Translations under genes and position numbers: made by a program | Assembly: GCF_016746085.1 (NCBI RefSeq) | Contig: NZ_JAERTZ010000019.1 | Location: 1-64,000 of the forward strand | Source: Zobellella iuensis | GTDB taxonomy: Bacteria > Pseudomonadota > Gammaproteobacteria > Enterobacterales > Aeromonadaceae | DNA: 64,000 bases | Reading direction: 5' to 3' | Shown here: in pieces, positions 40,769 to 49,816 of the stretch | Numbering within the stretch: position 1 is the first letter of the stretch | Layout of the letters: each line of letters begins with the position of its first letter | The notes under the pieces: model-generated | Databases searched by the model: none | The model's input: the letters and a program-made list of their open reading frames with translations, nothing else | Told to the model about the DNA's origin: nothing

Positions 40769-42040
40769 ATGCAGATACATGAGCTGATCAAGGGCGCCCT
40801 GGCCCGTGTCTACGACGATATCGACCACCTCTACCAGGACCTGCACCGGCATCCGGAGCTGCCGTTCGAAGAGGTCGAGACCGGCCGCAAGCTGGCCGCC
40901 CGGCTGGACGCCATCGGCTATGAGGTGACCACCGGCCTCGGCAAGACCGGGGTGGTGGGCCTGCTGCAAAACGGCGAGGGGCCCTGCGTGATGCTGCGCG
41001 GCGACATGGACGCCCTGCCCATCCGCGAGCAGACCGGGCTCGATTACGCCAGCTGCCGCCACGGCGGGGAGGGGCCGGCGGTGATGCACGCCTGCGGCCA
41101 CGACCTGCACGCCAGCTGCCTGACCGGCGCCGCCGCCGTGCTCCATGCCCTGCGCGAGCACTGGCGGGGCACCCTGATGGTGGTGCACCAGCCGGCGGAG
41201 GAGGTGTTCGGCGGTGCCCGCGCCATGCTCAGGGACGGCCTCTACGAGCGCATCGCCCGGCCCGACGTCATCCTGGGCCAGCACAACATGCCGGCGCTGG
41301 CCGGCATGGTGGGCCACATCGCCGGCCGGGCCATGGCCGCGGCCACCACCCTGGGGGTGACCATCCACGGCAACGGCGGCCACGGCTCCATGCCGGCCCA
41401 GGCGGTGGATCCGGTGGTGATCGCCGCCCACGCGGTGGTGCGGCTGCAGACCATCGTCTCCCGGGAAGTGGAGCCCAGCGAGCAGGTGGTGGTGACGGTG
41501 GGCAAGCTGCAGGCGGGCACCCAGGGCAACATCATCCCCCACAGCGCCGAGCTGGAGATCAACGTGCGCTGCTTCAGCGACGCGCTGCTGCAACAGGTGC
41601 TGGATGCTATCCGGCGCATCATCGACGCCGAGTGCCTGGCGGGGCGCTCGCCGAAGCCGGCGGAATACCGGGTGCTGAGCGAAACCATCACCCTGGACAA
41701 CGACGCCGCCACCGTGGAGCGGCTGCGCCGGGCCCACGGCGACTATTTCGGCGAGCAACGGCTGTTCGAGATGGGCCGGCTCGGCGGCAGCGAGGATTTC
41801 CCCTACTTCGGCAACGCCGCCGCCGGCGGCTTCGAGGGCGGGGACATCCCCTACGCCTACTGGTTTATCGGCGCCGCCACCGCCGAGAGCTGGGCCGGCA
41901 CCCGCGGCGAGCGGGTCTATGATCGCATGCGCCAGCTGCCCATGCCCCACTCGCCCTACTATGCGCCCGACCGCCAGCCCTCCCTGGAAACCGGCATCGC
42001 CGCCCTGGTCACCGGCGCCCTGGCGTTTCTGGAGCGGTAG
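40769..42040 (+). CDS. M20D-family metallo-amidohydrolase
   Basis: 423 residues. Metal and catalytic motifs in order: LHRHPELPFEE, LRGDMDALPI, MHACGHDLHA (Cys/His ligands), VHQPAEEVFGGA (catalytic Glu) and QHNMPA. The M20D group includes aminoacylase-like, indole-acetyl-amino-acid and p-aminobenzoyl-glutamate hydrolases. Typical length. Encoded right after the symporter, it would cleave the imported compound in the cytoplasm. Confidence 0.93.
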   Translation: MQIHELIKGALARVYDDIDHLYQDLHRHPELPFEEVETGRKLAARLDAIGYEVTTGLGKTGVVGLLQNGEGPCVMLRGDMDALPIREQTGLDYASCRHGGEGPAVMHACGHDLHASCLTGAAAVLHALREHWRGTLMVVHQPAEEVFGGARAMLRDGLYERIARPDVILGQHNMPALAGMVGHIAGRAMAAATTLGVTIHGNGGHGSMPAQAVDPVVIAAHAVVRLQTIVSREVEPSEQVVVTVGKLQAGTQGNIIPHSAELEINVRCFSDALLQQVLDAIRRIIDAECLAGRSPKPAEYRVLSETITLDNDAATVERLRRAHGDYFGEQRLFEMGRLGGSEDFPYFGNAAAGGFEGGDIPYAYWFIGAATAESWAGTRGERVYDRMRQLPMPHSPYYAPDRQPSLETGIAALVTGALAFLER

Positions 42041-42121
42041 CGGCGGCAGGGCTTTCTGCCACCCCTTCGGCGGGCTTTCAGGCGGCCTGCTGATTGGCAT
42101 TATCCGCAGGCCCCGCCTGAT

Positions 42122-43477
42122 TCAGCTATTGTCCGGCGCCTTGGTGCTGAAGCGCAGCAGATGGGTGCGCTCCACCAGGATGTAGAGGATGACCCCGGTG
42201 GCCAGGCCCCAGCTGGCGCCGTACACCGCCAGCACCACGCCCATGGTGCCGGCGATGCCCCGCTCGGTGTTGTTGTTGAGCTGCTCGAAGCCCACCATCA
42301 GGCAGATGTAGCCGGTGAGGATCAGGGTCAGCGACAGGGCGATGGGCAGCACCGGCTGGAAGAAGCTGACCAGGGGCAGCATGAACAGGGCGAGGAAACC
42401 GGTGATCCAGAAGGTGCCGGTGCCGCTGTAGATGGACTCCATGGCCTCGCGGCCGTGCTTGTAGCGCTCCGCCATGGTAGCGGCGACGGCGGTCCACAGG
42501 GGGCCGGCCAGGCCGGGGTAGGGGGCGAAGCAGGCGTGCAGGGCGTTGCGCAGGGCGGTGACCAGGTGCACCCGGTCGATGTTGTTTTCGATGACTTCGT
42601 CGGTGCGCAGTTCATCGGCCCGCTGCATCAGCGACTGGCCGACGATGATGTCGCCGAAGGCGATGATGTAGGCGATCACCGCGGTGGGCACCGCCAGCAT
42701 AAAGACCCGGGGCTCGGGAAAGCCGACGCTGAACGGCAGGTACTGCCACATGGCGGCGAAGTCGGGCTGGGTGATGCCCCACCTGACGTCGGGCATGGAA
42801 TATTCGCCCACGGCGATGCCCACCAGTATGGCGATGATCATGCCCGGCACCATGCCGTAGTTGACGATCTTGCGGGCCATGGGCACCCGTTCCAGCAGCC
42901 CCTTGAAGGACACCGAGAACATCAGGTACAGGCAGATCAGGCTGCCCAGCACCAGGGAAATGGGGGTGTTGGCCAGGCGGCCGCCGCTGGAGATCTCGCC
43001 CATCAGGGCGGCGATGCCGGCGCCGATGATGATGCCGCCCTTGAGTGAGTTGGGCACCAGCCGTACCATCACCGAGCCCAGCCGGGTCAGGCCCAGCACC
43101 AGGAAGATCAGGAACACCAGCAGCTGCAGCGCGAACAGCGCCTGGATGGCGGCCGGCCCCGGCTCGAAGTCGCCGAGGAACAGCAGCACCACCGGAATGC
43201 CGGGGGTGATCCAGCCGGGCACGAAGGGCACCCCGAGCAGGGCCGGCAGCATAAAGCCGATGCCGCACACCACCACGTAGGCCAGGGCCACCTCGTAGGG
43301 CAGGCCCAGGTATTTTTCCAGCAGCGGGATCATGGCCAGGCTGACCACGAACATGATCAGCGCCTGCATCATCTCCGCCGTTTCCCAGCGGTAATGCACG
43401 AAAGGCAGGCGGATCTTGAACGGGCCGAGCGGCCAGTGGGGCTGTTCGGCCCCGTGTTGACGTTTGAATACTTGCAT
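42122..43477 (-). CDS. Multi-pass permease, xanthine/uracil- or benzoate-permease-like
   Basis: 451 residues with about 12 hydrophobic helices. No specific family motif that I can name; general resemblance is to the nucleobase-ascorbate/SulP-like fold (repeated GVVPGMI-type and FGDIIVGQSLMQ segments). Its N-terminus is similar to that of the DUF3360-like permease in this window. The acyl-CoA ligase starts 99 bases upstream on the same strand, so the two may be co-transcribed: a carrier plus an activating enzyme for an organic acid (inference). Confidence 0.65.
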   Translation of the reverse strand: MQVFKRQHGAEQPHWPLGPFKIRLPFVHYRWETAEMMQALIMFVVSLAMIPLLEKYLGLPYEVALAYVVVCGIGFMLPALLGVPFVPGWITPGIPVVLLFLGDFEPGPAAIQALFALQLLVFLIFLVLGLTRLGSVMVRLVPNSLKGGIIIGAGIAALMGEISSGGRLANTPISLVLGSLICLYLMFSVSFKGLLERVPMARKIVNYGMVPGMIIAILVGIAVGEYSMPDVRWGITQPDFAAMWQYLPFSVGFPEPRVFMLAVPTAVIAYIIAFGDIIVGQSLMQRADELRTDEVIENNIDRVHLVTALRNALHACFAPYPGLAGPLWTAVAATMAERYKHGREAMESIYSGTGTFWITGFLALFMLPLVSFFQPVLPIALSLTLILTGYICLMVGFEQLNNNTERGIAGTMGVVLAVYGASWGLATGVILYILVERTHLLRFSTKAPDNS

Positions 43478-43576
43478 GGTTCCCTCCAGCGCACACCACA
43501 GGTGTGCGGATCATGGCGTTGAGTGAGCAAAGGGGTGCGACGGCTCCCTGCACCCGGCTGGTCGTCGGCGGCGCGG

Positions 43577-45196
43577 TCAGAGCTCCCTGGCCCAGTCGCG
43601 CAGCACGTATTTCTGCACCTTGCCGGTCGAGGTCTTGGGCAGGTTGGTGAACACCACCGTCTTCGGTACCTTGAAGCCGGCCAGGTGCTGGCGGCAATAG
43701 CCGATGATGTCGTTTTCGCTGGCGTACTCGCCGCTTTTCAGGGTCACGAAGGCGCAGGGCGTTTCGCCCCATTTCTCGTCCGGCCGGGCCACCACCGACA
43801 CTTCCAGCACCGCCGGGTGTTTGTAGAGCACGTCTTCCACTTCGATGGTGGAGATGTTCTCGCCGCCGGAGATGATGATGTCCTTCAGCCTGTCCTTGAT
43901 CTCGATGTAACCGTTGGGGTGGCACACCGCCAGATCGCCGGTGTGGAACCAGCCCCCTTCGAAGGCCTCGGCGGTGGCGTCCGGGTTCTTCAGGTAGCCC
44001 TTCATCACCGTATTGCCGCGCATAAAGATCTCGCCGATGGTCTGGCCGTCCTGGCTGACCGGCGCCAGGGTCTTGGGATCCGCCACCATGACGCCCTCCA
44101 GGGTGGGGTAGCGCACCCCCTGGCGGGCCTTGAGCCGGGCCCTTTCCTCCAGGCTGTATTGATCCCACTCCCGGTGCCAGGCGCAGACGGTGACCGGGCC
44201 GTAGACTTCGGTCAGGCCGTAGACGTGGGTGACCCGGATGCCCATTTCCTCGATGGCGCCGATCACCTTGGCGGGCGGCGCCGCCCCCGCCACCATGGCG
44301 TGGACCGGGTGGTCGATGGCCGCCTTGGCGGCCTCGGGCATGTTGATCAGGGCGTTGAGGATGATGGGGGCGCCGCATAAATGGCTGACCCCGTGCTCGC
44401 GGATCAGGGTGAGGATCTTCTGGGGATCCACCCGGCGCAGGAACACATGGGTGCCGGCCAGGGCGGTCACCGTCCAGGGGTAGCACCAGCCGTTGCAGTG
44501 GAACATGGGCAGGGTCCACAGGTAGACGGGGTGCTGGCCCATGGCCCAGGTCATCTGGTTGCCCAGGGCGTTGAGGTAGGCGCCCCTGTGGTGATAGATC
44601 ACCCCCTTGGGGTTGCCGGTGGTGCCCGAGGTGTAGTTGAGGGAAATGGCCTGCCATTCGTCCTCCGGCCACTGCCAGTCGAAGGCCGGATCCCCTTCCG
44701 CCAGCAAGGCCTCGTAGTCCAGCTCGCTCACCGGCTCGCCCTCGCCGTATTCCGGGTCGTTGACGTCGACCACCAGCGGCGGCACCGGCAGCAGGGCCAG
44801 GGCATCGCGGATCACCTGGTGGAACTCCCGATCGGTGATCAGCACCTTGGCCTCGCCGTGGCGCAGCATAAAGGCGATGGCCTCGGCATCCAGGCGCACG
44901 TTGAGGGTGTTGAGCACGGCGCCGATCATGGGCACGCCGAAATGGGCTTCCAGCATGGCCGGGATATTGGGCAGCATCACCGCCACGGTGTCGCCCCGGC
45001 CTATGCCCCGCCCGGCCAGGGCCGAGCCCAGGCGGCGGCAGCGTTGGTAGGTGTCGGCCCAGGTCCGGCGGATGGCGCCGTGGATCACCGCCGGATACTC
45101 GGGGTAAACGGCGGCGGTGCGCTCGATAAAGCTCAGCGGCGACAGGGCCAGGTGATTGACGGCGGTGGGGGCCAGGCCGGTTTCAAATATGGACAT
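43577..45196 (-). CDS. AMP-binding acyl-CoA synthetase, DmdB-like
   Basis: 539 residues. ANL-family motifs: ALNYTSGTTGNPKGV-type P-loop (ISLNYTSGTTGNPKGVIYHH), MFHCNGWCYPW, VYGLTEVYGP, GGWFHTGDLA and the C-terminal lysine region TSTGKVQKYVLRDWA. Its beginning (GLAPTAVNHLALSPLSFIER) is very like DmdB, the methylmercaptopropionate-CoA ligase of the DMSP demethylation pathway, and like medium-chain/short-chain acyl-CoA ligases of marine bacteria. Specificity cannot be told without comparison. Divergent from a histidine kinase/regulator pair. Confidence 0.85.
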   Translation of the reverse strand: MSIFETGLAPTAVNHLALSPLSFIERTAAVYPEYPAVIHGAIRRTWADTYQRCRRLGSALAGRGIGRGDTVAVMLPNIPAMLEAHFGVPMIGAVLNTLNVRLDAEAIAFMLRHGEAKVLITDREFHQVIRDALALLPVPPLVVDVNDPEYGEGEPVSELDYEALLAEGDPAFDWQWPEDEWQAISLNYTSGTTGNPKGVIYHHRGAYLNALGNQMTWAMGQHPVYLWTLPMFHCNGWCYPWTVTALAGTHVFLRRVDPQKILTLIREHGVSHLCGAPIILNALINMPEAAKAAIDHPVHAMVAGAAPPAKVIGAIEEMGIRVTHVYGLTEVYGPVTVCAWHREWDQYSLEERARLKARQGVRYPTLEGVMVADPKTLAPVSQDGQTIGEIFMRGNTVMKGYLKNPDATAEAFEGGWFHTGDLAVCHPNGYIEIKDRLKDIIISGGENISTIEVEDVLYKHPAVLEVSVVARPDEKWGETPCAFVTLKSGEYASENDIIGYCRQHLAGFKVPKTVVFTNLPKTSTGKVQKYVLRDWAREL

Positions 45197-45345
45197 CGTC
45201 TTTCCCTCTTGCGAACGTTGGCTTCCGTATCACTGTTGTTTCATTTAGGTAATCTTTTATTAACATGCGATACTTTATAGCAACGGGATATGGTTTATGG
45301 AAATATTCTGTAGTCTTATAGTATTTTCACTAGGTGGTGGCACCC

Positions 45346-47655
45346 ATGATTGAGGAGCAACAGCAGGGCATCCGATTGCAGTCCTGGCTACGGCTGCTGC
45401 GGGAAGGAGGCCCGGCGGGGGAAAGCGCCGATGCCCTGTGCCGCTATGTGCGGGCTTGCCCCGGCGTACAGCAGGCCTACTGGCTGGGCTGGCAGGAGCG
45501 GGGGCGGATCTATGCCCATGAAGGCCGGGGGCCGGATCTGCCGCCGGGGCAGGGCGATCCGCTGCAGGCCAGCGATCTGGCGCTGTACCGGGCCTTGCAG
45601 CGACGGCGCTACCTGAGCCTGGAGCAGGCAAGGGAACTGCCTTGCTGGCTGGCGGGCCGGCTGCGGCGGGCCGGGCAGGCCCATGGCGGCCTGCTGCCCC
45701 TGGCCCAGCCCCGGCCGGGGATACTGCTGGTGGCCATGGCGCCCGGGGCCGACCCGGCCTGGTTGCCCGAGCTGGGGGTGCTGTTGCACAGCCTGCTGGC
45801 TCAGCTGCCCCTGATGGCGGCCAGTAGCCCCCTGCTCAACGCCGATCCCCAGGCCGCCATCGAGTTCGAGCCCGACGCCACGCCGCGGGCGCTCAATGCC
45901 GCCATGCAACGGCTGCTGGGGGAGCGGCCCCTGATCGAGGTGGCGGCCCTGCTGCCGGTCAACTACCGCCAGCTGGTGTCCGCCTGCCTGGGTCAGGGCC
46001 GTGCCATCGGCGAGGTGGAAGCCCAGGTGGGCGAGCGCATCCTGCTGTGGCAGTTCATTCCCGAGCCGGCCGAACGGCGGGTGCTGGCCCGCTGCCGGGA
46101 TGCGACCGAGGAGCTGACCGCCAGCCGCGAGGCGGCGGTGGCCACCCGCCTGTACCGGCTGATCACCGAGAACACCACCGATCTTATCTCCCGCCATACC
46201 CCCGACGGCTGTTTCCTCGATGCCTCGCCCGCCTCCTGGGTGCTGCTCGGCTACTGGCCGGAGCAGTTGCGCGGCCAGCCGGTGCAGCCGCTGCTGCACC
46301 CGCGGGACAGGGCGCTGCAACTGCGCCGGGCGGGCGAGGCCCTGGCGCGGGACGGCTACCTGACCCTGACCTACCGGGTACGGCACCGCCAGGGGCATTA
46401 TCTGTGGTTCGAGACCGCCTGCCGCGCCATCCGGGAGACCTACACCGGCGCCGTGGTGGAGGTGGTGTGCGTGTCCCGGGACATCACCGCCCGGGTGCAG
46501 GCGGAAGAGAACAACCGTCGCCTGGCGGAGGTGGTGAAGGCCAACACCGATCTGGTGCTCTTTATCGATCCCGAAGGGCGGCTGACCTCGGTCAACCCCT
46601 CGGGCCGGCGGGCGCTGGGGATCGAGGAAGGAGGGGCGCTGCCGGCCCTGGCCGCGCTGATGAGCGGGGAGGACTTCGCCCGCCTGCAGCGGCAGGGCTG
46701 GGCGGCGGCCGAGCGGGACGGCGCCTGGACCGCCGAAGCCCGGCTGCTGCCCCAGGGCGGGGGCGCCGCCCTGACGGTGTCGCTGGTGTTGCTGGCGCAC
46801 AAGGGCGCCGGCGGCCAGTACTACTTCTCGCTGGTGGCGCGGGACATGACCGAGCGGGAGCTGCGGGAGGCCCAGCAACGCCGGCACCAGGACGAGCTGG
46901 CCCATACCGCCCGGCTGGTCACCCTGGGGGAGCTGGCCTCGGGCATCGCCCACGAGATCAACCAGCCCCTGGCCGCCGTGGTCAATTACGCCGGCGCCAG
47001 CCTGCGCTACCTGAACGGCATGGCCGACAACCCCGGCGCCCTGGACAAGGTGGCGGAGGGGTTGCACCGCATCACCGGCCACGCCCGCCACGCCGCCGAG
47101 GTGATCAGCCGGCTGCGGGGCTTCCTGCGCAAGGGGCAGCGGCGCATGCAGGCGCTGGACATGGAAGAGGTGGTGCGCGAAGCCATCGACTTCTGCGCCT
47201 GGGAGGCGGCCCGGCACAGGATCACCATAGTGCCGCAGCTGGCGCCGGCCCTGCCGGTGGTGTACGGGGATCCGGTGCTGCTGGAGCAGGTGCTGCTCAA
47301 CCTGCTGCGCAACGCCATCGAGGCGAACCGGGAGCGGCACCCGGATGCCGATTCCCGCATCCGGCTGAGGGTGGAGGCCGAGCCGGAGCGGCTGCTGCTG
47401 CGGGTCAGCGATCAGGGGCCGGGGGTGGGGCCCGAACAACGGGCGCGGCTGTTCACCCCCTTTTATACCAGCAAGGCGGATGGCCTGGGCTTGGGTTTGT
47501 CCATGAGCCGCAGTATCGTAGAGGGCTTTGGCGGCGGCCTGGATCTGGAGCCAAACGGCAGCGAAGGCGCCACCTTCTATTGCTGGCTGCCGCGCCGGCC
47601 CGAGGACGGGGCGGGGAACGCCATCGCCGGTGAACAACGGACAGGAGGACAATGA
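45346..47655 (+). CDS. Hybrid-free PAS sensor histidine kinase (FixL/TodS-like)
   Basis: 769 residues from ATG 45346, preceded by AGGTGG. Layout: unassigned N-terminal sensor region (about 1-265), PAS domain (about 270-390, with PDGCFLDASPASWVLLGYWPEQ and a PAC end VVCVSRDITARVQAEE), second PAS (about 395-515), DHp helix with the phosphohistidine in GIAHEINQPLAAV, then N box NLLRNAIEA, G1 SDQGPGVG and G2 GLGLGLSM of the ATPase domain. No transmembrane helix. It is coupled to the response regulator by a 4-base overlap and diverges from the acyl-CoA ligase gene, its likely target. Confidence 0.9.
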   Translation: MIEEQQQGIRLQSWLRLLREGGPAGESADALCRYVRACPGVQQAYWLGWQERGRIYAHEGRGPDLPPGQGDPLQASDLALYRALQRRRYLSLEQARELPCWLAGRLRRAGQAHGGLLPLAQPRPGILLVAMAPGADPAWLPELGVLLHSLLAQLPLMAASSPLLNADPQAAIEFEPDATPRALNAAMQRLLGERPLIEVAALLPVNYRQLVSACLGQGRAIGEVEAQVGERILLWQFIPEPAERRVLARCRDATEELTASREAAVATRLYRLITENTTDLISRHTPDGCFLDASPASWVLLGYWPEQLRGQPVQPLLHPRDRALQLRRAGEALARDGYLTLTYRVRHRQGHYLWFETACRAIRETYTGAVVEVVCVSRDITARVQAEENNRRLAEVVKANTDLVLFIDPEGRLTSVNPSGRRALGIEEGGALPALAALMSGEDFARLQRQGWAAAERDGAWTAEARLLPQGGGAALTVSLVLLAHKGAGGQYYFSLVARDMTERELREAQQRRHQDELAHTARLVTLGELASGIAHEINQPLAAVVNYAGASLRYLNGMADNPGALDKVAEGLHRITGHARHAAEVISRLRGFLRKGQRRMQALDMEEVVREAIDFCAWEAARHRITIVPQLAPALPVVYGDPVLLEQVLLNLLRNAIEANRERHPDADSRIRLRVEAEPERLLLRVSDQGPGVGPEQRARLFTPFYTSKADGLGLGLSMSRSIVEGFGGGLDLEPNGSEGATFYCWLPRRPEDGAGNAIAGEQRTGGQ

Positions 47656-48302
47656 TGCCGACCCGGGAGCAAATCGTGTATGTGGTGGACGACGACCAGG
47701 GCATGCTGGATTCCACCGTTTGGCTGTTCGAGTCGGTGGGCCTGAAAGCCGAACCCTTTACCAGCGGCCAGGCCTTTCTCGCCGCCTGCGACGCCGGCGC
47801 CAATGCCTGCGTCCTGCTCGATATCCGCATGCCGGGCATGGGCGGCCTGCATGTGCAGGAGGAGATGCGCGCGCGCGGCATAGCGCTGCCGGTGATCTTC
47901 GTCAGCGGCCATGCCGACGTGCCCATAGTGGTGCGGGCCTTCCGCGCCGGGGCGGTGGATTTTATCGAAAAGCCATACAACGAGCAGTTGCTGCTCGACA
48001 GCGTGCAGCAGGCCCTGAGCCGGGGCCGGCAGGAGGCCTGCGACGATGTGGCCAGGCAACTGGTACGCGCCCGGCTGGCGGAGCTGACCCCGCGGGAGCA
48101 GGATATCTTCCTGCCCCTGGTGCAGGGCTACGGCAACAGGGAGATTGCCGAGCAACTGGGCATCAGCGTCAAGACGGTGGACTTGTACCGCTCACGCATC
48201 ATGAAGCGGCTGGCGGCGGACAACCTGCCCGAACTGGTGGGCCTGGCCATCGCCGCCGGCCTGGTCGATCCCCTGGATCTGCGCGGCGCCTCGCCGGGCT
48301 GA
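47652..48302 (+). CDS. FixJ-family response regulator
   Basis: 216 residues. Receiver domain with acidic pocket VVDDDQG, phosphoryl Asp in VLLDIRMPGMGG and the conserved Lys in FIEKPYNE; LuxR-type helix-turn-helix at the C-terminus (LTPREQDIFLPLVQGYGNREIAEQLGISVKTVDLYRSRIM). Typical partner of FixL/TodS-like kinases; begins inside the kinase's last codon, with AGGAGG. Confidence 0.94.
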   Translation: MMPTREQIVYVVDDDQGMLDSTVWLFESVGLKAEPFTSGQAFLAACDAGANACVLLDIRMPGMGGLHVQEEMRARGIALPVIFVSGHADVPIVVRAFRAGAVDFIEKPYNEQLLLDSVQQALSRGRQEACDDVARQLVRARLAELTPREQDIFLPLVQGYGNREIAEQLGISVKTVDLYRSRIMKRLAADNLPELVGLAIAAGLVDPLDLRGASPG

Positions 48303-48313
48303 CCGGCTGCGCG

Positions 48314-48523
48314 CTATTTGCCCTGTTTCCTGCGCTCGGTGATGGTGGCGCCGCCCACGCCGTAGTTGTCGGTGTCGATCTCGTCGATCACCACCACTGT
48401 GGTGCCGGGGCCACGCCCCACCACCTGCACCAGCAGCTCGGTGACGCCGGCGATCAGTGCGGCTTTCTGCTCCCGGGTGATGGGCTCTTGTTCCCGGGTG
48501 AGCTTGATGTTGACGTAGGGCAT
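48314..48523 (-). CDS. 4-oxalocrotonate tautomerase-family protein
   Basis: 69 residues; after removal of Met the N-terminal catalytic Pro is exposed (PYVNIKLTREQ). Typical 4-OT length and central KAALIAGVTELLVQV helix; the basic residue pattern suggests an active enzyme. Keto-enol tautomerases work in aromatic meta-cleavage and related pathways. The gene overlaps the 3' end of the MFS gene by 70 bases. Confidence 0.88.
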   Translation of the reverse strand: MPYVNIKLTREQEPITREQKAALIAGVTELLVQVVGRGPGTTVVVIDEIDTDNYGVGGATITERRKQGK

Positions 48524-49707
48524 AAGGGTTCTCCTTGGGTGGGTGACAACGGGTGTCGGTAACGGCCCCAGAGCAGGGCCAGGGCGCCGAGCAGCACCGC
48601 CAGGGCGCCGCCCAGCAGGGCTTGGTCGAAATGGTGCCGCTGGCCGAGGCTCAGCCCCGCCAGCACCGGGCCGATGATCTGGCCCAGGCCGAAGGCGGCG
48701 GTGAGCCCGGCCAGGGTGGCCTGGACCCGGTTAGGGGTCAGTTTCCGGCCCAGCGACAGGGTCAGGGCGGTGATGCCCATAAAGGTGCCGCCGAACAGCA
48801 GGGCGCCGAGCAGGGCCCCGGCCGGGCCCGGCCAGAGCAGGGGCAGCACTATGCCCAGGGCCTGCGCCAGGTGGGCGGCGATCAGGGTGCCGGCCAGGCC
48901 CAGGCGGTGGCCCAGTCCCAGCCAGAGGCCGCAGGAGGGGATGGCCGCCAGCCCCACCAGCAGCCAGCTCAGGTGGCCGAGTCCGGCCAGCGCCGGTTGC
49001 TGGTGCAGCATGGCCACCATAAAGGTGCCGGTGATGATGTAACCCAGCCCCTCGCAGAAATAGGCCAGCAGCAGCCAGGGCAGCAGGCCGGGCCTACGCG
49101 GCGCCGGCATCTGCGCCGAGGGTGCCGCCGGGACGGACATGGCGGCGCCGGGCAGGCCGAACCAGGGCAGCAGTGCCAGCAGTCCGCCCAGTGCCGCCAG
49201 CCCCAGCCAGCCACCCCGCCAGCCGGCCAGGCTGTCCAGCCAGGGCACCGCCAGGGCGCTGAGGGCGATGCCCAGCCCCACGCCGCTGTACAGCCAGCCA
49301 CTCTTGGCCGCCCGGCCCCGGCGGCCAAGTTCCTCCAGCACCAGCCCCGAGGCCAGCACGAAGGCGGCGGCGCTGCTCCAGCCGGCCAGAAAACGCCACA
49401 GCAGCCAGAGCCAGGGGGAGCTGGTCAGGCCCATGGCGGCCACGCAGGCCAGGTTCAGCAGCAGCTGGCGGCGCAGGCGCGGCAGCGGCTTGCTGCCGGG
49501 GCGGGAGCCGGCCAGCCAGAGGGCGCCGAGCAGGTAGCCCAGGTAGTTGCCCGAGGCCAGCCAGCCGGCCAGCAGATCCGACAGGGGCTGGTCGGCCTGC
49601 ATCAGCGGCAGCAGCGGGGTATAGGCGAAGCGGCCTATGCCCATGACGATGGCCAGCAGGGCGATACCGGCGGCCAGGCTCAGGCGCCAGGAGGCGTGGG
49701 ATGTCAC
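48454..49707 (-). CDS. YbfB/YjiJ-type MFS transporter
   Basis: 417 residues from GTG 49707, preceded by GAGGAG; an ATG at 49740 is the other option. Twelve hydrophobic helices; begins LSLAAGIALLAIVMGIGRFAYTPLLPLM, the signature of the YbfB/YjiJ family. The last 26 residues or so are polar and Ser/Pro-rich and overlap the tautomerase gene, so the ancestral stop may have been lost. Divergent from the LysR gene at 49.8 kb, which probably regulates it. Confidence 0.85.
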   Translation of the reverse strand: MTSHASWRLSLAAGIALLAIVMGIGRFAYTPLLPLMQADQPLSDLLAGWLASGNYLGYLLGALWLAGSRPGSKPLPRLRRQLLLNLACVAAMGLTSSPWLWLLWRFLAGWSSAAAFVLASGLVLEELGRRGRAAKSGWLYSGVGLGIALSALAVPWLDSLAGWRGGWLGLAALGGLLALLPWFGLPGAAMSVPAAPSAQMPAPRRPGLLPWLLLAYFCEGLGYIITGTFMVAMLHQQPALAGLGHLSWLLVGLAAIPSCGLWLGLGHRLGLAGTLIAAHLAQALGIVLPLLWPGPAGALLGALLFGGTFMGITALTLSLGRKLTPNRVQATLAGLTAAFGLGQIIGPVLAGLSLGQRHHFDQALLGGALAVLLGALALLWGRYRHPLSPTQGEPLCPTSTSSSPGNKSPSPGSRKPH

Positions 49708-49816
49708 TGGGGCTCCTCGTTCTCGTTCCTGCTTCATCATTGCCCTTGTGCGCCATTCAGTCTAATGATTAGTTATGATGCGGCTTTCATAAAAAGTGAT
49801 GGGTAAGGCGATGGCG

